NCBI RefSeq assembly: GCF_031755915.1
Contig: NC_083382.1
Location: 30,960,501 to 31,024,500 of the forward strand
DNA from: Ziziphus jujuba
Lineage: Eukaryota; Streptophyta; Magnoliopsida; Rosales; Rhamnaceae
Direction: 5' to 3'
Length of the DNA: 64,000 nt
The translations under genes were made by a program, and so were the position numbers. Positions within the stretch are counted from its first letter, which is position 1. Each line of letters begins with the position of its first letter. Under the pieces are notes generated by a model that worked only from the letters and a program-made list of their open reading frames with translations, was not told the origin of the DNA and made no database searches. This document shows positions 22,074 to 35,200 of the stretch, piece after piece.

Positions 22074-24497
22074 TTAAAGTAGTTGATAATAGATAGGTGG
22101 AGACCAGTTACCCCTATCATATTCTACATGTGCCCCAGATTCGATGAAGTCGTGGAGTGGTGAGGTAAATGAGCTTCCCAAAGTTCTCGTATAAGGTTTC
22201 CAATCTTTCCACCACTTCATAAAGCTGCTCTCAGGTAAGAATATCTCAGGGGATACTTCATAGTTAGTCAGCAAACCCCAGACATGGTTCTCAAAATCTT
22301 TCAACTTATTCATCTTCTCTTCAGCACCAAATTTTTCTGTCTTCAGTAAATTGCATAAAATGATCGCTTCCTCAACTTTTGCCCAGAAACACGAATCTAT
22401 TGTCAGAATAGAAGATACTTTTTCTTTTTTCAAGTTATTTGGATTGCTTTCTGATTTCTTTTCTTCTTTCTGCCATTCCTCCAATTTGATGTAATGATCA
22501 GATCTACCTTGAGTTTCATAGTTGGGTTTCTTTTCTTTGTAGTATTCGGCAATGTCAAGTGGTTCAACCATCCTTCTATAGTTTGTACCTCCAAATAGCC
22601 AACGAGTACGAAAGGCAGCTCCTTCTTTCTGGGGCTTATTTTCTACTTCTTTAACCATGTCTATCCAGTAATTTGTGAGGTCTTTCTTGAACCCTTCAAC
22701 CTTAATGTCCCATTCATTCAACTTTTTTTTGTAGACATCATAGTAACCAGTTTTCTGATCTTTAGACCATTTCTTGTACCATTCCAAGTAGGCCATATTT
22801 ATTTTCATATCATTCAACTTCTTAGAGGGATTGAATGACTTCTTTGAAATCACACGCTTTTCCCGATTTACCAGATTTATTATGTTTATTTTCTGCTGCT
22901 GTTGATGCTGCCATGAATTTAAGAAACTAGATGAGGAAAAAGCAGAGTTTTGGGGGATCTAATAAAAAAAAGAGAGGTTATACTTAAATGAAAAGACATT
23001 ACATTTCCATTTTCTTTTAAAAAAATTCATTTCATCTCCACAGCATGCAGATAACCTTACAAAGTTTTGTACAAAATATTATAAGAGATTAATTTGAAAC
23101 ATAGTTACCTGTGATAGAGCCACTCCAATTGCTCGGAGTTGTCTAATAATGCCAGCCTCAAATGGTTGCGCAGCCCAAGCAGGTAACTCTATGGTGTCCA
23201 TGAGAAACGTCCGATTGAAAAGATTTTCCACCACTCTTCCGTAATCAACCAAAGGCACAGATTCATAAGGATTTTGACTCTGAGCACCATATGAGGCAGT
23301 TGCAACCAACAATTCCAGAATGGAATCAGGGTCCTCAAAACAAGCAGATCCAGATTCAGAACAGATAAGGAATGTCCCAAATGGTTTGTAGACACCTTTT
23401 TGATGGACAGGAATGTGGTGCATGAAGATTCTAGGTACAGGATCTAGGCTAGTGACTACATGCAGGAAGCAAGAATTCCATGTTTGGTATTGGAAGATTG
23501 CTTTCTGCAGGCTGCTGTCACCAAGAAGGGGTGAACCAAAAGTGATGCAAAGTGGGCGCTTGGTTTTTGTTAAGTCCATGCTGTCCAGCATCCATAAGGT
23601 GAAGAGTGAAGCAATTGAGCCTCCCAGAGAATGTCCGGTGATAATCAATGGATTATCTTTGGAGACTTGACAAAGCTGCAACCAAAACTATTGAATTACC
23701 ACTGATCCCAAATGTTTAAACTATTACGAAGTGGGTTTAATATGTATATCTAGCTAGTGTATTTCATTTTCCAAACCTTCTAGTGAGTACAAATGCAAGC
23801 AACAATCTTGAAGTCTCATATGGGCATAATCTACTTGTATATGACTAATGAATATAGATCTTCAGCAAGAGACAGTGTTTCTTCAGGCAGTTTAAGCTAG
23901 TAAGAGTCGAGCTTTTAAGATTTATTTCTCTAAAAAATAAAGGACGCGAAGAATAATTTTAGATTCTGAAGGGAAGAAACAGAGGTACCTGATTTTTCAG
24001 TGGTAAAAGTTTGTCATGATATGAAGCGAAGAGGAAAATTGTAGCTTTGTTAATGGCGAAAGTTGGGTGTTTTTTGCTGCATAGAAATTCGAAGACAGGA
24101 AAATCCTCCTTAAATGTTGATGAGGAAGCCAAATCTGCCTGATCTGCTTGAAGTGTCCAAGAGGAAGTGACAAAAGCCAAGATGTTGTAGTTTCCTTGTG
24201 AGTAAACTTGGAATCTAAGACGTTCATTTGGATCACTGTTTTCATAAAGGTCCGAATTTGCATTCCATGATTGTTGGAGGAGACCAGAGCTAGCTACCAA
24301 ATTTGCCGTTTCTGACCCATTGCTAAATCTGCAATACAGAACAAAATTCAAAGCTCAAAAAAAAAAAAAAAAATGAAAAAAAAAATCAGCTGTAAAAAAA
24401 TGGAAACGCAATAATATTATTACCCAGTCCTGGATTTTTGCTCTAAAGGAGAAAGAAACTAGAAAAGAAAAACATTGAACGTGACTTACAGAATCAT
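22074..24497 (-). CDS. SAG101: SAG101 copy 2, intact (EDS1-family lipase-like immune protein)
   Basis: Four coding exons on the minus strand: 24490-24497, 23989-24328, 23109-23675 and 22074-22907. All have GT..AG borders and phases that join, giving 582 codons plus stop. An upstream acceptor (22958) would add 17 codons; I prefer the ATGGCAG acceptor because only that position is usable in every paralogue. Residues about 1-305 form the lipase-like domain, with nucleophile elbow GHSLGG (Ser132) and the KRPLCITFGSPLLGD core typical of SAG101. Residues about 306-582 form the helical EP domain (NPSKKLNDMK, YLEWYKKW, YRRMVEPLDIAEYY, CFWAKVEEA). In Arabidopsis the EDS1-SAG101 pair binds TIR-made nucleotides and engages NRG1. 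The product is expected in nucleus and cytosol. A TATA box lies about 82 bp upstream. No lesion is seen. Confidence 0.9.
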
Positions 24498-24578
24498 CTT
24501 TGCCACTCTGTGCGACGCTGTGAGACACTCAGAAGAAGGATGGATTAGATGACTCTCAGAATGCCAATTTACGCTAAC

Positions 24579-24586
24579 TTTTTATA
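24579..24586 (-). promoter_or_regulatory. TATA box of SAG101 copy 2
   Basis: TATAAAAA on the minus strand, about 82 bp upstream of the ATG. In the otherwise similar upstream region of copy 4 (about 53400-53412) this motif is replaced by a plain T/A run, so the two intact copies differ in their core promoters. Confidence 0.55.
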
Positions 24587-27500
24587 TCAATTTTATTCTT
24601 TTCTTGATAGAATAGCTAAGTCAACTTTATTTATTAAACAATGACCCACTTGAAGCTACCAAGCAAAAATAATAATAATAAAAAAAAAATTTTGCAAGCT
24701 TTCAAAGACCAATGAAAACCTGTGGGGTAAGGTAATATGAAGTAAGAGGAAACTTCTTGGCTGATTCCATTTAAATTTCCTCCTAATGTCAAGTAAGGAA
24801 TTTTTGGGGAAACTTAAAAACCTGTAGGCCCGGTTTGGAAGAAATGACGTTTTGGCTTTGGGGAATCAGATGCCCAAAGCGCGTGGATAGGAAACTACCA
24901 ATATCTTTCTTACCATTCCTAATTGTTTCTCTTTCTTTTTTGGGTCAGCCATTGACGTTGTTGAAACTAATCTCCCTAGCAAGTTGAAAAAAATGAAAAT
25001 TTTCATTGCATCTGTCACAAAGAAACAGTTTTGATTATGATGTTTTGGTGTACTTAAAAAAGGGTGCTGTCAGCTCAGCTGTGCCTGCTAGCTTACCCTG
25101 CCTGACTTTCCATTGCCAGAAAAGGAATTGGCCGATGAAGTGCCTTCACATGCACGTCTTAAATAGTCATCAATATCTCCCTCTATATAAATGCTCTTGT
25201 CATTGTTGTTACATTTACTTCGGATTAATTAAGTACTTTTCACGTGCAACGTAATAGATGATGAAATAATACACCTTTTTATTACTTTCCCAGAAAAATT
25301 CTGAAGACAAATACCATTCTTAGTAAGTAATTTAGGGGTGTAGTTTTTATTTTCGGATTGTCACCATTGACATATTCACCAAAAAAGAAAAAAGAAAAAA
25401 CTGTCACCATTGACATAATAAGCAATGCCAATAAAAATGGATCAATGGAATCATTAAACGGTTCATTTGAAAATACGTGCTCATCAATGCAGATATAATC
25501 ACTCTCTTCCATTTTATGTTTTTCTTTTTACCTTGTCGTTTCCCATCTTCTTTACTTACATGAACATATAAAGCATTGATACAAAAAGCAATAATTTTGA
25601 ATCTTCTACGATGATCCACCAGTTTATATGTACATGATCATGTTCATAAAAGGTAAATAATAAACTTATCTCCTTATCTGTAAAGGAAATTACCAAAGAA
25701 GGAATATAATCATCCTTTTATGCAGGGCTACTATTTAAAAAAAAAAAAAAAAAACAGAGGTTAACAAAAGCAGTCGTTCATTTATGCCTCCAGAAAGCTG
25801 GAAACTGGAAACGTACATGACCAGACAAAGATGTAGCACAACGGCTTAAAATGTGGGTTAAAATCTCAAACTTGATACCATGAGAAATAGGAGACACAGT
25901 CAGATAAATTTATTTATTTATTTTTTTTTTTCAGATATGAACTTAATATAGTTAAGCATAGATAAATTTATTTATTTTTCCATTAAAGAATGACCCAACC
26001 CAACCTTCCTAGCAAAAGATAATACTAAAATAATTTTTTAAAAAAACACAAAATCCACAGCTCTCACATATGGAGAGGAAGACCAAGATGTCAAGTCACT
26101 TTTAAAGTAGTTTGGAAAGCTTGACTTTTAGTAGTGGTTTTAAACATTAAAAAATTTTATTTAAACTCCTTCAGCTCACTTTTTAAAAAAATTATCACTC
26201 AATTTTTATATTTCAATTTTTACTAATTAATTTAAAAATAAAAAAACCATAATTGTATTTTTATAATATTATTTAGTTTTTAAATGGGAATGTTAACATT
26301 AATTGGCATATCAACATCTTTATATTTTGATAAATATGTCTTGATAAATATTGGTAACTAAAAAGAGTTAATAAGGATGTTTCTAAATTAACTTAATATG
26401 ATAAAATTGAAAGGGTAAATGAAATTTACTCTTTTTAAACTCTCGTGTCAACATCTTTGTGGGCCCCATTTTGAATGGATCGTTTTTCTTTTTTTCCTTT
26501 TTCTTTTTTCTTATTATTATTATTATTTTGGGTTGTTGGACATTGCCACAAATTAATTTCTCTATAACATGTTTTTTTGGTTGCTGTTGGATAGAGCTAG
26601 AAAAGCCCCATAAAGCCCAAACGTCAGATTGCCCGATTCCCACGGAAATATGGCACATGAATGGAGGGGAACAAATGACAGAGAATATGGTGAATTAGAG
26701 AGACTCCATTGGAGAAAGCCCATTTTCTTGGTTTGCATCTTCTATGCATGTCCTTTGCATTGACAAATAATTGACACAGCTAGCACACTCTTTTAAGTCA
26801 AAAATCTTAGCATAAAATTAATACAGCTATGTGCATGTTTGGCTCCACAATATCTCTTTCCCATTTCACTACTAGCATGCCAAAGAACCAAAAAATAAAA
26901 TAAAATAAATCTGGAATATTGTAAGATACACCAAAAGCACTCCAAATACTCAAATTAGTCTTAGACCATTAGAATTAGTATTATTATTATTATTTGGAAT
27001 CAATTAGAAAATAGTTAAGAGAATATTCCATTACAAAAGAATATTCTAAATCCAAGAAGATAAAATTTAATTTTTTTTTAAAAGAATAATATTAAAGGAC
27101 CATCAAAGCTATCAACTTATTTACAATATTTCAAAAAAAAAAAATGAAAGAAAAAGCAAATTGCAATTTTTTCTATTTCTAATTGGAAATTGTTTTTTGG
27201 TAATATATTTTTAATTGGAAATTGTCTAGTTAGGTCTTCGGTAAAACAAACATGAATAAACAAAGGACAAGTGGACAACAGGAGTCATTTGATATCTACT
27301 GCTAATAAAAAGTTTCTTCTACCTGACTAGAATAGACATTTTATTTTTTTAAGGTAAGTCGTGCACTTAGTTATTTAATTTTATTTATATTTGCATTTTA
27401 GTTTTTAAATTTTTGGGTACATTTTGATTTTAAAATTTTAATTTTTGATGTATTTTGTTTTGTAAATTATTTTTTATCTATTTTTAATAGTTTTGAAATG

Positions 27501-28700
27501 CCCATTACAAATGATGCAAGATGTAGAGATTTATAAGGTTGTTTGATTTTATAATTTTGTTATTTTATATTGCAATAAGTGTACTGTATGTCTCAAACCT
27601 ACTAAAAAAAAAATTAAAAAAAAAATTTAAGACTAAAATTGTTACTATATGTCTCAAAACTGTACTACATATATATCTGCTAAAAATTAATTTAAAGACC
27701 ATAATGCACTGGAAAAATAAAGGTTAGAACTAAAATACCCCAAAAAAAAAAAAAAAAAAAAAGTTCAAAGACCAACCTGCAAATATATCAGTAACTTGTA
27801 GTGTCAAGGACTCTATTGTTTACTTTTAAAAGCAAACCAGAGTAGAATGGGAGGCTACATGGGCTAGCACATAATCATATCATATACTTAGGAGAGTAGT
27901 TGAGTGGTTTTTTCAAGTCTATGTTCGTCATTTTCCAGACTTTGTAATGAAAGGTAGGGTCAGACTGGGCTTCTTTCCTCTCTCACCTTGAGTAATCATA
28001 GAACTAAAATAGTGCACCCATTGACGTTCTCAGTCAATGATTATGAAAAGCGATTTTTTTTTTTTTTTTGGGGCTTTTGTACGTTTTTATTGCTATAGGT
28101 CTTGGTCTTGTTTTTGGTCAATGGCGACTATTCATTAAAGAAAATTCGACCTCCAATATTACACTTTCTGACTGCTTCTTCTTTTCCCATGAAGTCCGGA
28201 ACGCCCTGTATCTGACTCGGGTTTCTTGACTCACCAAATGAAATATAAAACAAAAGAAATAGGTCTGTTTAATTATGTTTTTTATTTTTTATTTTTAAAA
28301 TATTATTTAAAAATAAAAAATAAAAAATTATTTTTATTTATTTCATGAGAATAAAATGTGTTTGGTTGTTAATATTTGAAAATAGTTTTTAAATTAAAAA
28401 ATAAAAATAAAAAATATTATTTTAATATTTTTAAATTTTTTTTTTAAAAATTGATGATCAAATAAATTTATTTTTATTTTAAAAATAGATTTTTATTTTG
28501 TGAAAAAAAAAAAACTATTTTAAAACCAATTGACTAAATAGGTTCACTTTTTAGTTTAGTCTGCGTTTACTTTTTTTTTTATTTTTATTTTTCTTGGATT
28601 CAAAATGAATCAAAATATAGAGTTATTAGCAGAAACTGTTTTAGTTACATTAATTGTGTTGGGTAAAATGTTTAGATTGTTTGAAAGGAATAGGGATTAG
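24587..28700. other. AT-rich intergenic region without recognised genes
   Basis: The right-hand side of copy 2 (about 24590-25260) is its 5' flank and resembles 53430-54200 upstream of copy 4. The remainder is very AT-rich. The open frames (25006-25254, 25282-25512, 26383-26698) contain long homopolymer-derived runs and no domain. The stretch 27350-28250 resembles 48850-49530 and is part of the duplicated module. Confidence 0.55.
27380..27780. mobile_element. Old MITE-like inverted structure shared by two modules
   Basis: The left half is rich in 'TTTTAGTTTTTAAATTTTTG'-type sequence and the right half in its complement ('AAAGTTCAAAGACCAA', 'AACTAAAATACCCC'), giving an imperfect foldback. The same structure lies at about 48850-49150. 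I cannot define exact ends or a target duplication. The class (MITE or other foldback) is inferred from shape only. Confidence 0.35.
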
Positions 28701-28769
28701 CTTGCGAAATGGAAATTGAAGTTAAGGCGGAATTAGCTGGAAGGGCTCTACTCGGCAATGCATTCGGAA

Positions 28770-28990
28770 ATCTCAAGCTCTTTTTGTCTTTTTTTCCCCT
28801 CAAAACGCATATCTACGCATCACACACCAATACTTTCTTATTCTAATAAAAGCCAAATAGTAAGGCATAAAGGAATGTGCTTGCAATTGATTCTTGATTA
28901 GGTAAATTTGTTTGGTTTACAGTTCAAACCAAAGCATTACGAGAGTGAGTGAGCACGCGGCCTCAAGGCAAGTATTAATTAGAAATGTGG
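28770..28990. repeat. Module flank repeat, copy at fragment A
   Basis: Related to 21420-21640, 37640-37860 and 49745-49970 (shared GTGCTTGCAATTGATTC, AAAGCATTACGA and GCGGCCTCAA). It shows that fragment A is the remains of a full module. Confidence 0.75.
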
Positions 28991-29172
28991 TACTACCGAT
29001 TATGGAAGGAGTTTTTCATTACGAAAATAAGGATCTGTACCTCGTCCTTATGGCAAAATGTTAACACGAAAACAACTAGATCTTGCTTGAACGATGGCCA
29101 ACTCACCCCCTAAGTTTGATGAGAGTTTAGAAAACTTCTCGCAAGGTTTCCCATTTTTTTGTTGATAACATT

Positions 29173-29455
29173 TGTTAAAACACTATTTATTTCAAAAGTT
29201 TAAGTTCATAAGAGATAGATTTTCATTTTATTTTATTTATATTTCTTTGTAACACTCCTCACATATAGGTTCATTTTTTTTGCATTTTTTGGTTTTTTAC
29301 ATGTGTTTTCAATTCTTGGGTGGAATTATTGAATTTTAAACCAATACCTTTTAGATCTCTAGCTCTGATACTATATTGAAATAACATTTATTCCAAAAAC
29401 TTAATTTTATGTGAGATGAGCTTTTATTTCATTTTATTTATATTTTTTTCTAACA
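29173..29455 (-). mobile_element. 283-bp TRIM retrotransposon with target duplication
   Basis: Two related terminal repeats of about 80 bp (29173-29254 and 29377-29455) share TTTATTTC/CCAAAA and ATTTCATTTTATTTATATTT and end TAACA. Next to the right repeat is AGCTCTGATACTATA, the complement of a Met-tRNA-type primer site, so the element lies on the minus strand. Direct 5-bp duplications ACATT flank it (29168-29172 and 29456-29460). The paralogous module near 50105-50118 shows the uninterrupted site (GATAACATTGTGATGC). There is no coding capacity. Confidence 0.75.
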
Positions 29456-30199
29456 ACATTGTAATGCTTATCTCACTAAAAAAATTAACCAATAAAGAAA
29501 AATATGCAAGCAATAGATAAATCTAACCACAACAATCAACTATATATCTAGAGAAAGAGACAAGAGAGAGCAAGAAATAAGCGCACCAAACATATATAAC
29601 GTCGTTTGATTAAGTTAATCCACGTCCATGAGGCAAGTTATGGAAAGTACCTTTCATAAATCTTGAAGGCATACAAATTTGATTTGGCCTCCAACAATGG
29701 CTTCCAAGGAAAGCACTCTTTCTCTCACTAAAACGGGGTTTCTCTCACATAATAAAACCCTAGCTCAAATTCCCAAAAAGATATATCACTAACGAGGAGA
29801 AAACTTGTCATTTTAGCATCCAAAAACCATAACTTCGTTGCCTCCTCCATTTCTACCTCTCCAAAACACCATTACACATCAAAACCAATGCCATCAAACT
29901 TCAAGCACATGAATTTAGAGTCACATTCAACATATGCTTTATTGTATTGATACAAGTAAATAGTAACTTTGTATACTGATATGCAAAGAAAATTGACAAA
30001 GAAACATAATCATCCATTTTCTGCATGACTATTATTAAAAAGACAGATCTATCATATTTTTTGCCTCCAGAAAGACGGAAAGTGAAAATACATGACTAGA
30101 CAGGTGCAGGCACAATGGCTTAAATGTGGGGAGAAGTTTCAAAACTCGATCGGGTGATAGGCAAGGGACAGTGACAGATAACAATACTCTGATATGAAC

Positions 30200-30475
30200 T
30201 TAAAATGGTCGAGTATAGATGGGTGGAGACCAGTTACCACTATCATAGTCTACATATTCCCGAGATTCCATGAAGTCGTCGAGTGGCCAGGTAAACGAGC
30301 TTCCCAAAGTTACCTGTGATTGAGGAACACCTATTGCTATCAGTTGTTTGACAATGCCTGCCAGAAATGGTTGCCTAGCCCAATCAACCAACTCTTTTGC
30401 ATCCTTGCAAAAAGTCCGATGGTAAAGATTTTCCACCTTATGTCAAATATCAACCAAAGTCATGACTTGACTAGG
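30200..30475 (-). pseudogene. SAG101 fragment A (exon 3 end joined to exon 4 end)
   Basis: The minus-strand frame 30200-30436 encodes the end of SAG101 exon 3 (ENLYHRTFCKDA... to the donor CAG|GTAAC at 30314) running directly into the last 35 or so codons of exon 4 (LGSSFTWPLDDFMESREYV...). Intron 3 and most of exon 4 are deleted. Junction GTAACTTTGGG fits recombination at the short homology AACT, present both at the intron 3 start and in the exon 4 sequence. To the right, homology to exon 3 fades by about 30475 and switches to copy-1-type 3' flank. The sequence is closest to copy 4. It is non-functional. Confidence 0.85.
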
Positions 30476-31435
30476 TGACGTCACAGAAAGCCACAAAAAT
30501 AAAAACAAAATGAAAAATAAGGAATAAATAACAGAGGAGAACGGGTGACATGACAGAGCTTTGGTGGAGTACAAGAGCATGTGGTAAGCAACTAACAGGG
30601 TCCCCAATCCCCATGGAAAGCTCTTTTCTTGGTTAGCATATTATCTATTTATGACTTTGCATTAACAAATAACAGCTCATTCTTAACTCAAAATTCTTAA
30701 TATAGATACAGCTATCATGCTTCAGCTATGGCCAACAAGTCTGCTAAGGACCTAACGTTGGTGAGAAATCAGACAAATCTTTATCATGAGGTTTCAAACC
30801 AACCATTTATGTTATTATTTATACAGAGGCTTCCCATCTTTTTGTTGGCAAAAATAACAAAATTTGTCTCATAATCTTGACAGGAAATTAACAAAGAAAC
30901 AATAGCATCCTTGAGTGCATGACCATTATTAAAAAAACAGATCTTTCCATATTATTTGTGTCCAGAACTCTGGAAAGTGAAAATTAATATATGAGCAAAA
31001 CAAAGATGCAGGCACAAACATGGCTTAAAATCTAACTAAAAATTTCTCTAACTCAATAGGTTGAGAGACAGGAATATATAGTGGTAGATTAGATTAACTC
31101 TGATATGAACTTTAAAATAGTAGATCATAGATAGGTGGAGAGCAAGTACCCTTCGCATATTCCTCATATGCTCGAGAGTTCATGAAGTGGTTGAGTAGAA
31201 GGGTTGAGATGCGTCTCATAGTCTTCATGTAATCTTCCCACCATTTCATGAAGCTGCCACCCCTTATGAATATCTCAGAGGATACTTGATAGTTCTTAAG
31301 CAAACCCTATACATACTTGTCAAAATCCTTCAACTTGTTCTCTTTCTCTTCAACACGAAAATTTTCTGTCTTCAGCAACTTGCATAAAATGATAGCTGCA
31401 TCAAATTTTGCCCAGAAACGCGAATCTATTGTCAG

Positions 31436-32134
31436 TGTTATGTATTCTAAGAATAAAATCCAAGAATCTAAACTACAAATCAACACAGAAATTTTATCGA
31501 GGTTCGGTCGAAATTGACCTAGGTCCTCGTGCTCCAGTGTGAAGCTTCTGCATTATAAGAAAATTTGTGTTTACAAGCTCAAAACAGATCAACAATGGTG
31601 ATTTCACACAAGAAACCCGAAACCAATCCCAAAGTCCCAATTACACCCTCACTCTTGTGTTTCACAAAGAAACCACTCTCTTTCACATAGAAAAAACAAG
31701 GTGTAGAGAAACCCATACAAAGAACTTTGGAATTTCTCTCTGTAAAAACTGATCTGGAACTTTCTCTCTCTAGAACCATGAAGAAGACACACACACCAGC
31801 TGCTCTCTCTGTTTTTTTTTTTTTTTTTTAAGCTTGAAAAAAGACCCCTGTATTTCTTTATGAACTGCCTCTCTTAAAAACACCTTGTTTTGCTGTGATG
31901 TGGCATCAAAAACTGATATAACTAATAAGAAACAAAACGACATAGCATTGTTTAAGTAAGCCCAATAACTTTGCTGATGTGGCAATACAAGAGATATATT
32001 TTCAGTTTCATAAACGATGCCGTTCTATCAAAAAACTAACAACCAAAATTGCAGCTTCTCTCCTCTTCTTTGTTCTGTCACAATATCAAACCAGTAAACA
32101 CATTTTACAAAAGTTTTGAGGATTAGTTCTCATA
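31436..32134 (-). repeat. 3' LTR of Copia-2
   Basis: 699 bp. It is nearly identical to 36313-37008. The element-strand start reads TATGAG, one transition from the expected TGTGAG. Confidence 0.9.
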
Positions 32135-32211
32135 TATCTCCACCTAATCCTCAAAACATAAAACGTGCAGAAACTCAAACACCTTCCCAGCAATCTCATC
32201 TCTCTTCAAGT

Positions 32212-35200
32212 CTAACCTGCCCCAATCCTGAGCAAGCTTTTACGAGCATTAAACTTGCTCACAGGCAGGACCTTTGTTCCCATATCTGATAGGTTGAATT
32301 CAGTTGGAATTTTCTCCAACTTAAACACTTGTTGTGAAACCATATCCCGAATAAAATGATACTTTACTTGGATATGTTTAGACCTCTCATGAAAAACAGG
32401 ATTTTTGCACAAATGTATTGCACTTTGGCTGTCCGAAAACAACACCACATCTTGATTAAGTATTTTCAGCTCCATTAGTAGACCTTTAAGCCATATTGCC
32501 TCCTTAGCAGCCTCTATTGCAGCTATATATTCCGCCTCGGTTGTTGATAAAGCTACAACAGGTTATAGATGTGATTTCCAGCTCACACAATTACCACATA
32601 GGGTAAAAACATATGAAGAAATAGACCTCCTATTGTCCCTATCTCCTGCATAGTCCGAGTCTAAGTAACCATTTAACTCAATTTCATCTTGATTTCCTTT
32701 GAAAATTAGTCCTTCATTTGCTGTTTGCTTAAGATATCTCAACAGCCATTTCATCGCTTCCCAATGACCTCTTCTCGGATTAGCCATATACCTGCTCAAT
32801 ACACTAATTCCAAAAGCCAAATCTGGTCTAGTGCATATCATGAGGTACATTACAGAACCAACAACATTCGAATAAGGAATTCTTAACATTTCTTCTCTTT
32901 CTTGATCTGTGGTTGGACATTGATCAATAGACAACTTAAAATGTCCCCCAAGTGGCACATTTGCCACTTTAGCATTCTCCATTGAAAACTTTGAAATAAT
33001 CTGCTATATGGATGATGACTGTAACAACTTCATTTCAGACTTCTTCCTATTCCTTAGAATTGTGATTCCCAAAATCTTCTTAGCTGGACCAAGATCCTTC
33101 ATATCAAATTCAGACTTAAGTAACTCCTTCACCGATTGTATGATCTTCATCTTTGGACCTGTAACCAGCATATCATCCACATAAAGCAATAGATATACTG
33201 CTTCATCACTCATGGAATCCTTAAAGTAGAAACAACTATCAAAGCTGCTCCTTGTGAAATCAATTTTCACCACAAAAGAGTTGAATCTTTTATACCATTG
33301 TCTTGGTGACTGTTTAAGCCCATATAATGACTTCTTCAATAAGCACACAAGCTCTCCACCCTTCTTCTTGACTTTGAAACCCTCAGGCTGTCTCATATAT
33401 ATAGTTTCCTCCAACTCTCCATGTAAAAAAGCGGTTTTTACATCAAGTTGCTCCAGCTCCCAATCCAATTGTGTCACTAAAGCTAACTTAGTTCTGATTG
33501 TTGTGTACTTAAATACCGGTGAGAAGATCTCATTGGAATCAATACCTTCGACTTGTGTAAACCCCTTGGCCACAAGTCTTGCCTTGAATCTCATTGGTTC
33601 GGAACTAATTAAAGCCTCTTTGACCTTGTAAATCCATTTACAATCTACAACTCGCTGATCTGTTGGGGATGGGACCAAAATCCACGTTTTATTCATGTGC
33701 AATGATTCCATCTCCTCAACCATTGCTTCCTTCCATTGAGCTACTTGCTTTGACTTAATTGCTTCAACATAAGTCTTAGGCTCACTTTCGGTTAAATCTT
33801 GAAAAGAAACCAAGGCATAAGCTAAATAATCTGCATAACCATATCTCCTAGTAGGCTTGATTTGCCTTTTTGCTCTATCTCGAGTGAGCAAATAGCTTGG
33901 TGAAGCATATCTCCTTTGATTTGATCTTGGTGAAGGTTGGACAGGTTGTTCTTCATCCAATTGATCAGATGCTTGCTGTCCAGATATAACAGGTTCAGTA
34001 GGTTCTGTAAGAGTCATCATCTCCTTTAACAGCTCCTTGAGTCTCCACCTCAGAGAATAAATCAAGCTGCCATGTTTCTAATTGTTCATTAGCTTCAATA
34101 CCTGCATGGTTAGTAGCTTTGCAAGGCATGGTATTTTCATCAAATATCACATCCCTCCTAATAATCACCTTAAATCCTTGACTTTCTCTAACCCATAACC
34201 TATACCCCTTGACACCTTGTGGATAGCCTAAGAAAACACATTTAACACTCCTAGGTTCTAATTTTCCCTCAGATTGATGAGCATAGGCAGCATACCCAAA
34301 AATTCTCAGATTCAAATAATCTAGTTGCTTACCTGTCCAAACCTGTTCTGGTGTCTTAAAATCAAGTGCTGTTGAGGGTGATAAATTCACTAAATTCATG
34401 GCTGTCATAACAGCTTCACCCCATAACATTTTAGGCAAACCAGAAGACACTAACATGCATCTAACTTTATTAAGAAATGTCCTATTCATTCTTTCAGCCA
34501 CAACATTTTGTTGTGGTATGTGCTTTACAATCCTATGCCTCAAGATGCCATGATTTTTACAGAAATCATCAAATTCTTTGTTACAAAATTCCAAACCATT
34601 ATCAGTCCTCAAAGCTTTAACAAGTTTGCTGGTTTGGTTTTCTACTAGCAATTTCCACTCTTTAAACTTTGTAAAAGCCTCATCTTTTAATTTTAACAAA
34701 TAAATCCAAACTTTTCTAGAGTAATCATCAATTATAGAAAGAAAATATTTATTTCCAGATTGTGTTTGCACTTTGGCAGGGCCCCATAAGTCAGCGTGCA
34801 CATAATCTAACATAGATTTAGCTTTACTTGTACTCAAGTTGAAACTCAACCTACGTTGTTTTCCAAGAACACAATTTTCACAAAAATCAAGCTTGCTAAC
34901 CATGTCCTTGCCAAAAACATTCATTTTATTCAAATAAAACAAACCTTTCTCACTAATATGGCCTAATCTCTTATGCCACAGATCAGTTTTATCAATTGAT
35001 GATGCTACAGATGCATTGCTAGCATTCAAAACAGCTTTACCACACAAAACATACAAGCCATTTTTCTTAGTACCTTTCATTGCAACAAAAGAACCTCTAG
35101 AAATTTTCATACTTCCATTTTCAGTCTTACACGAGTAACCAGATTCATCAAGCACACCAAGTGATAGTAAATTTCATTTCAAATCAGGCACATGTCTAAC

